Source: CAIXSC01 sp040381235
GTDB lineage: Bacteria > Planctomycetota > Planctomycetia > Pirellulales > Pirellulaceae
NCBI GenBank assembly: GCA_040381235.1
Contig: JBEIHS010000241.1
Location: 1-9,363, forward strand
Direction: 5' to 3'
Length of the DNA stretch: 9,363 bases
Under the pieces are notes generated by a model. The model saw only the letters and a list, made by a program, of their open reading frames with translations, was not told the origin of the DNA and ran no database searches. Positions 5,883 through 9,363 of the stretch are shown here, one piece after another. Position 1 is the first letter of the stretch; each line of letters starts with the position of its first letter. The position numbers and the translations under genes were made by a program.

Positions 5883-6278
5883 TTACGCGCCCAGCAGCCG
5901 CGCGGCGCTTTCCAGCAGCCGGTCGATCGCGAACGGTTTGCGGATGTAATCGTCGATCCCTAGCAGTTCGGCATAGGCCTTGTGGCGGCTGCCTTCGTTC
6001 GCGGTGATCATGATGATTCGCATTGGCACCGGGCGGGATCGCCGCAGTTTTTCGAGCACGAGGAAGCCGCTGCGTTTGGGCATCATCATGTCGAGGATTA
6101 GCAGGTCGGGATTTTCGGTTTCCGCCATCGCGAGGCCCTGGTTGCCGTCACGCGCCACGAGCACTTCGTAGCCTTTCGCCTCCAGCGCGTACCGCATCGA
6201 CTCGATGATCTCCGCGTCGTCATCGACCAGGAGCACGCGTTTGGGCGCAGCGGCGGGCGTCTGTTCCGATTGGGCCAT
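5883..6278 (-). CDS. Stand-alone CheY-like response regulator receiver domain
   Basis: The 131-aa protein is one receiver domain (about residues 13-129) with no output domain. All key residues are present: Asp19-Asp20 in VLLVDDD (metal-binding acids), Asp63 as phosphoacceptor in LLILDMMMPKRSG, Thr92, Tyr111 and Lys114 in DDYIRKPF. It should act in the cytoplasm by phosphorylation-dependent protein contact, as CheY- or PilG/PilH-like single-domain regulators do. No histidine kinase is in the window. I chose ATG 6278, giving a normal short N-terminus; the frame is open to an ATG at 6389, but the added Pro/Arg-rich stretch is unlike this family. The only Shine-Dalgarno candidate (GGAG) is 12 bases upstream, so the start is less certain than the function. 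It ends 325 bases before pilin-like gene 2, on the same strand; a link to pilus control is possible but unproven. Confidence 0.9.
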   Translation of the reverse strand: MAQSEQTPAAAPKRVLLVDDDAEIIESMRYALEAKGYEVLVARDGNQGLAMAETENPDLLILDMMMPKRSGFLVLEKLRRSRPVPMRIIMITANEGSRHKAYAELLGIDDYIRKPFAIDRLLESAARLLGA

Positions 6279-6542
6279 GGCGCACTTCGTCTCCGTGGCG
6301 GATGGGATAGCGAAATTAGGGGCGGGCGTCGGTCGCGGCAGGGCGATGCGAGCGACGGGGAACGGGTGGCTGCGGTCGTCGCTCCGCAACTCACCCCGTC
6401 CTAATTACCCGAGCTTTCCGCAAAATGCAACCGCCCGGAGGGACGCGGCTCGTCGCTGCACGGTCACTGCGTCAAGGGCCTTGCCCTGAACCGCGCGGCT
6501 CAGGCAGAATCTCGGCACGTTGCACCCAGGAGGCTTTCCGCG
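6279..6542. promoter_or_regulatory. Divergent intergenic region between receiver gene and PhyH-glmU-prs operon
   Basis: These 264 bases must hold promoters for both directions. On the + strand TTGCCC (6481-6486), an 18-base spacer and CAGAAT (6505-6510) match the sigma-70 consensus at 4/6 and 4/6 positions and would give a leader of roughly 26 bases before ATG 6543; this is the best but still weak candidate. In the minus direction TTGCAT (6425-6430), a 17-base spacer and TAATTA (6402-6407) is a poorer one. A perfect AGGAGG ribosome binding site (6528-6533) closes the region, 9 bases before the PhyH start. No conserved riboswitch-like structure was recognised. Confidence 0.3.
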
Positions 6543-7325
6543 ATGTCTGGCCAGCAGTTCACCGAGCAGGAATTGAGGCAGTACCGGCAGGACGGATTTT
6601 TTCTCTGCCGGGAGCTGTTCGCACCCGACGAGGTTGCCAAATTGCTGGATTTCGCCGGCTCCGACCCGAGTTTCCGCGACAGCCTCTATGGAAGGAAGGA
6701 CGCCACCGGGCTCGAAACGAAGCTCGCCCTGTGGAACGAAACCTCCGACAATCTCTATTCGATGTTTTCCCGGTCGGCCCGCGTGGTCGAGCGGATGGAG
6801 CAGGCGTTGGGCGGCGAGGTGTACCACTGGCACACAAAAATGATGTTGAAGGAGCCGCGGACGGGCGGGGCTTGGGAGTGGCATCAGGACTACGGTTACT
6901 GGTACCACAACGGTTGCTTGTATCCGTTGCTGGCCAGTTGCTTGGTCGCCGTGTCGCGTGCGAACCGAGCGAACGGATGCCTCCAGGTGCTCCGCGGTTC
7001 GCATCATCTGGGCCGCATCGATCATGTCCGCACGGGCGATCAGACGGGAGCCGACGCCGAGCGGGTCGCGGCGGCGTTGGAGCGGCTGGAACTGCTGTAC
7101 ATTGAAGCCGAACCGGGCGACGCCTTGTTTTTCGACGGCAATTTGCTGCACCGCAGCGACCAGAACCATTCGGATGACCCGCGCTGGTCGATCATCTGCT
7201 GCTACAACGCCGCTCGCAACAGTCCGTACAAGGTGTCGCGGCATCCGGCGTACTCGCCCCTGTTGAAAGTCGGACCGGACGCGATTCGCGATTGGCGGGC
7301 GCCGGCCGCGGCGGAGGTTCCGTGA
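6543..7325 (+). CDS. Phytanoyl-CoA dioxygenase (PhyH) family Fe(II)/2-oxoglutarate oxygenase
   Basis: The 260-aa protein, of usual length for the family, has the cupin-fold iron triad: His114 and Asp116 in WEWHQDYGYW and distal His203 in FFDGNLLHRSDQN. Arg214 is well placed for 2-oxoglutarate binding. The N-terminus (FTEQELRQYRQDGFFLCREL) is the usual PhyH opening. Members hydroxylate small molecules such as ectoine, phytanoyl-CoA or secondary metabolites; the substrate here cannot be read from the sequence. The spacing of the GDALFFDGNxxHxSxxN block recalls ectoine hydroxylase, but no ectoine gene is nearby. ATG 6543 is fixed by AGGAGG at 6528-6533. The stop codon overlaps the GTG of the glmU-like gene, so the two are probably translationally coupled, hinting at a sugar-nucleotide or cell-envelope substrate. 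A soluble cytoplasmic enzyme is expected. Confidence 0.88.
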   Translation: MSGQQFTEQELRQYRQDGFFLCRELFAPDEVAKLLDFAGSDPSFRDSLYGRKDATGLETKLALWNETSDNLYSMFSRSARVVERMEQALGGEVYHWHTKMMLKEPRTGGAWEWHQDYGYWYHNGCLYPLLASCLVAVSRANRANGCLQVLRGSHHLGRIDHVRTGDQTGADAERVAAALERLELLYIEAEPGDALFFDGNLLHRSDQNHSDDPRWSIICCYNAARNSPYKVSRHPAYSPLLKVGPDAIRDWRAPAAAEVP

Positions 7326-8092
7326 GCGAGACATTGGGAATTGTGCTGGCGGCGGGGATGGGGACCCGCATGCGCACCGATCTGCCGAAAGTGCTATGTC
7401 TGGCGAACGGCCGTCCGCTGTTGGCCTATGTGCTCGACGCGTTGCGGGCGGCCGGGGTGACCCGCACGTTGGTCGTTGTGGGCTACCGGAGCGACCTGGT
7501 GCGGGCGGCGGTGGCCGAGCTGCCCGGGGTCGAATGCGTGGAGCAGACCGAGCGGCTGGGAACGGGCCACGCGGTGAAGATGTGCCGTCCGTGGCTCGAA
7601 GCGTTCTCCGGCGCCGTCGTGGTCGTCGCCGGCGATTCGCCGCTCATTCAGGCCGATTCGATCCGCGACCTGTTGGCCGCTTTTCACCAATCTTCCGCCG
7701 CCTGTCTGCTCGGGACGCTCCATAAACCCGAGCCCGCCGGGCTCGGCCGCATCGTCCGCGACGCGGACGGCCGGTTCCAGGCGATTGTGGAAGAGCGGGA
7801 CGCGACGGACGAGCAGCGGCGGGTGACGGAGGTGAACATGAGCACCTACGTGTTCGCCGCGCCGCAACTCGCCTACGCCCTGGATCGGCTCCGCAACGAG
7901 AATCGCCAACGCGAGTATTACCTGACGGATTGTCCGGCTATCCTGTTGGCTCGTGGCGAACGGGTTGAAGCGTTGCCGGTGCTGCGTCCGTGCGAAGCGT
8001 TAAGTGTTAACACCCCTGAGGAGCTCGCTTTGGCCGAAGCCGAACTGCGCCGGCTCGCCCCTCGCCCTACGGCGTCCCCCGCGGCGCCTTGA
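7322..8092 (+). CDS. glmU: GlmU-like UDP-N-acetylglucosamine pyrophosphorylase domain (no acetyltransferase domain)
   Basis: The 256-aa protein is a nucleotidyltransferase matching the N-terminal half of GlmU, which makes UDP-GlcNAc from GlcNAc-1-P and UTP for peptidoglycan and other glycans. Visible motifs are LAAGMGTRMRTDLPKVL (9-25) for nucleotide binding, TERLGTGHAV (76-85), the metal-site Asp105 in AGDSPLI, IVEERDA (155-161), VNMSTYVF (171-178), YYLTD (199-203) and Asn230 in VNTPEELA. Full GlmU is about 450 residues with a left-handed beta-helix acetyltransferase; here the protein ends right after the uridyltransferase domain, so GlcNAc-1-P must come from another acetyltransferase. The GTG start at 7322 overlaps the preceding TGA (GTGA) with GGAGG at 7313-7317; an in-frame TTG at 7292 is less likely. 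Another sugar-1-phosphate specificity is possible, so the symbol is by homology to the domain. It is followed 12 bases later by prs. Confidence 0.85.
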   Translation: MSETLGIVLAAGMGTRMRTDLPKVLCLANGRPLLAYVLDALRAAGVTRTLVVVGYRSDLVRAAVAELPGVECVEQTERLGTGHAVKMCRPWLEAFSGAVVVVAGDSPLIQADSIRDLLAAFHQSSAACLLGTLHKPEPAGLGRIVRDADGRFQAIVEERDATDEQRRVTEVNMSTYVFAAPQLAYALDRLRNENRQREYYLTDCPAILLARGERVEALPVLRPCEALSVNTPEELALAEAELRRLAPRPTASPAAP

Positions 8093-8104
8093 TCGGAATG
8101 CTCG

Positions 8105-9058
8105 ATGCGTGAACTCAAGATCTTCAGCGGCCAAGCCAACGTCCCGCTGGCGCAGGCGATCTGCAAATCGCTCAACTTGCAGCTGGGCAACGTCTTGCTC
8201 GGGAAATTCCCCGATGGCGAAAACTACTGCAAGATCGAAGACGACGTGCGCGGCCGCGACGTGTTCCTCGTCCAGCCGACTTGCCCGCCGGTGAACGACA
8301 ATCTGATGGAACTGTTGATCTTGATCGACAGTTGCAAGCGCGCCAGCGCCAACCGCGTGACGGCGGTGATCCCGTATTTCGGCTACGCCCGGCAGGACCG
8401 CAAGGACGAAGGGCGGGTGCCGATCACGGCGAAACTGGTCGCCAATCTGATCACTCGTTCCGGCGCCGACCGGGTGCTCACCATGGACCTGCACGCCCAG
8501 CAATTGCAAGGCTTCTTCGATATCCCGGTCGACCACTTATACGCCGCGCCGGTGCTCAACGCCCACTTCCTCGGCATGCATTGGCCTGAGGACGAAGTGG
8601 TGATCGTCAGTCCCGACGCCGGGAGCATCAAGCGGGCGGTTAGCCATTCCCGGCGGCTCGGCGGACATTTGGCGATTGTGGACAAACGCCGCAGTAGCGC
8701 CTTGGAAACGCGGCAGGAGAACATCATCGGCGAATCGGTCGCCGGCCGTATCGCCGTGATGTTCGACGACATGATCACCACCGCCGGTTCGATTTGCGGC
8801 GCCGCGCAGTTCGTGCACGAAGCGGGGGCTCGGGAAATCCACGTCGCCGCCTCGCACGGCGTGTTCTGCGGACCGGCGATCGAACGGCTCGCCAACGCGC
8901 CGGTCGACTCCGTGACGATCACCGACAGCATCCCGCTCCGCCAAGACCGCGGCATGGCGAAAATCAAGGTCCTGTCGGTCGCGCCGCTGCTGGCGGAGGC
9001 GATCAAGCGGATCCATCAGGACCAGTCGATCAGCAAGCTTTTCGACGGACCCAGATAG
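8105..9058 (+). CDS. prs: Ribose-phosphate pyrophosphokinase (PRPP synthetase)
   Basis: The 317-aa protein, standard length for class I bacterial Prs, transfers pyrophosphate from ATP to ribose-5-phosphate, giving PRPP for purine, pyrimidine, His, Trp and NAD synthesis in the cytoplasm. Seen in order: IFSGQAN (6-12), the GKFPDGE region (33-39), the flexible active-site loop YARQDRKDEGRVPITAK (94-110), MDLHAQQLQGFFDIPVDHLYA (127-147) with Asp128 and His130, VSPDAGSIKRA (168-178), VDKRR (192-196) and the PRPP-binding loop DDMITTAGS (221-229). In this loop Thr225 stands where most bacterial enzymes have Asp (DDMIDTAG/GG). ATG 8105 follows the glmU stop by 12 bases with a weak GGAA (8095-8098). 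The glmU-prs order matches gcaD-prs of Bacillus, supporting a joint housekeeping operon. Confidence 0.96.
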   Translation: MRELKIFSGQANVPLAQAICKSLNLQLGNVLLGKFPDGENYCKIEDDVRGRDVFLVQPTCPPVNDNLMELLILIDSCKRASANRVTAVIPYFGYARQDRKDEGRVPITAKLVANLITRSGADRVLTMDLHAQQLQGFFDIPVDHLYAAPVLNAHFLGMHWPEDEVVIVSPDAGSIKRAVSHSRRLGGHLAIVDKRRSSALETRQENIIGESVAGRIAVMFDDMITTAGSICGAAQFVHEAGAREIHVAASHGVFCGPAIERLANAPVDSVTITDSIPLRQDRGMAKIKVLSVAPLLAEAIKRIHQDQSISKLFDGPR

Positions 9059-9090
9059 ACCTTGCATCCAGGCTTTCAGGAGCGTCCGCC

Positions 9091-9363
9091 ATGCCCCGAG
9101 AACCCCGCCGCCAGTGGTTGATCGACTGTTTCCGGAGCGGCGGGAACATCGCGGCGGCCGCTCTGCTGGGACCGGCGGCATCCGCGTGGTTGACGACCGT
9201 CCTGTCGCGCGGCCGGGAGAACGCCGGCGGGATCGGCGGGATCGGCGGGATCGGCGGGATCGGCGGGATCGTCTCGGCGGGGTCCGTGGTGGCCGCCGAG
9301 CAAGCTGGCCGAACCGCGATCGACTTGGAATTGGCGACAGAAGCCGGCGCGCCGCCCTCGATC
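9091..9363 (+). CDS. N-terminal part of an uncharacterised exported or membrane-anchored protein, truncated by window end
   Basis: ATG 9091 has a good AGGAG site at 9078-9082, 8 bases upstream, and the frame stays open for 91 codons to the window edge. The N-terminus (MPREPRRQWLIDCF...) has an Arg-Arg pair followed by Gln-Trp-Leu and then an Ala/Leu-rich stretch (about residues 20-40). This resembles a twin-arginine or long Sec signal ending near Ala-Ala-Ser-Ala, but it could also be a signal anchor. Next comes (Gly-Gly-Ile)5 at residues 46-60, then an ordinary-looking acidic segment. I do not recognise the protein. It begins 32 bases after prs on the same strand with no terminator between, so it may share that transcript. 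In Bacillus the gene after prs is ctc (rplY); this is not that gene. Confidence 0.7.
   Translation, partial: MPREPRRQWLIDCFRSGGNIAAAALLGPAASAWLTTVLSRGRENAGGIGGIGGIGGIGGIVSAGSVVAAEQAGRTAIDLELATEAGAPPSI
9226..9270 (+). repeat. Five perfect copies of a 9-bp tandem repeat (GGCGGGATC), coding (Gly-Gly-Ile)5
   Basis: Five exact 9-base units in frame with the ORF from 9091. Perfect identity of all five units, including third codon positions, suggests recent expansion by slippage. Copy-number change keeps the frame and would alter the length of a flexible or hydrophobic linker just after the putative signal region. The complementary strand reads as repeated Asp-Pro-Ala, which is a shadow. Confidence 0.9.

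Noticed and set aside
6279..6389. Longer start of the receiver-domain gene
   Set aside because: The added 37 residues are Pro/Arg-rich with no receiver homology, while the start at 6278 gives a normal single-domain length.
6543..7325. Specific naming of the PhyH protein as ectoine hydroxylase (ectD)
   Set aside because: The iron-binding triad is shared by the whole family, and there is no ectA, ectB or ectC in the vicinity.
9076..9303. Minus-strand ORF with repeated Asp-Pro-Ala
   Set aside because: It is antisense to the (GGI)5 repeat; the + strand frame has the ribosome site and a sensible signal-like N-terminus.

Overview
The window is GC-rich, densely coding bacterial DNA. It most probably comes from a member of the Planctomycetota (Pirellula/Rhodopirellula-like). 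This assignment is an inference. It rests on the two small pilin-like proteins, whose 'GFVVSSELVLIATVVVIGLLTGL' type N-terminus and 'QSYSxxGVxGHxxxTAG' type C-terminal part I recall as typical of planctomycete genomes, and on the overall protein style. No rRNA, tRNA, CRISPR array, insertion sequence or phage gene was seen.

Region 1 (1-4263, + strand) is a tight tandem array of large membrane proteins. It holds the 3' end of one gene (1-314), a complete 671-aa gene (317-2332) and a complete 644-aa gene (2329-4263). The two complete genes overlap by ATGA. Both have a polytopic N-terminal half with a luminal/periplasmic acidic pair (DD) after the first helix, and a C-terminal half of tetratricopeptide repeats. 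They share signature segments with eukaryotic TMTC proteins (DUF1736 / GT-C type O-mannosyltransferases). The truncated first gene matches the C-terminus of the second, so at least three related genes stand in a row. A strong stem-loop lies just after the last stop codon.

Region 2 (4264-5882) carries two near-duplicate, 120-aa, type IV pilin-like genes on the minus strand (4429-4791 and 5195-5557), separated by about 400 bp. Each has its own identically spaced CAGGAG ribosome binding site. A 17-bp sequence, identical at 15 positions, sits upstream of both and may be a shared promoter or operator. Hairpins lie downstream of each pilin gene and in the leader of the second.

Region 3 (5883-6278, minus) is a stand-alone CheY-like receiver domain. 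It is divergent from a + strand operon: a phytanoyl-CoA dioxygenase-family protein (6543-7325), a GlmU-like UDP-GlcNAc pyrophosphorylase domain without the acetyltransferase half (7322-8092, GTGA overlap), ribose-phosphate pyrophosphokinase prs (8105-9058), and the start of an exported or membrane-anchored protein with a (Gly-Gly-Ile)5 repeat that runs off the window (9091-9363). The glmU-prs order resembles the gcaD-prs pair of Bacillus and links nucleotide-sugar and PRPP synthesis.

The most interesting possibility is that the TMTC-like array and the adjacent pilin-like pair form a surface-protein glycosylation locus. This rests only on gene proximity and family assignments.
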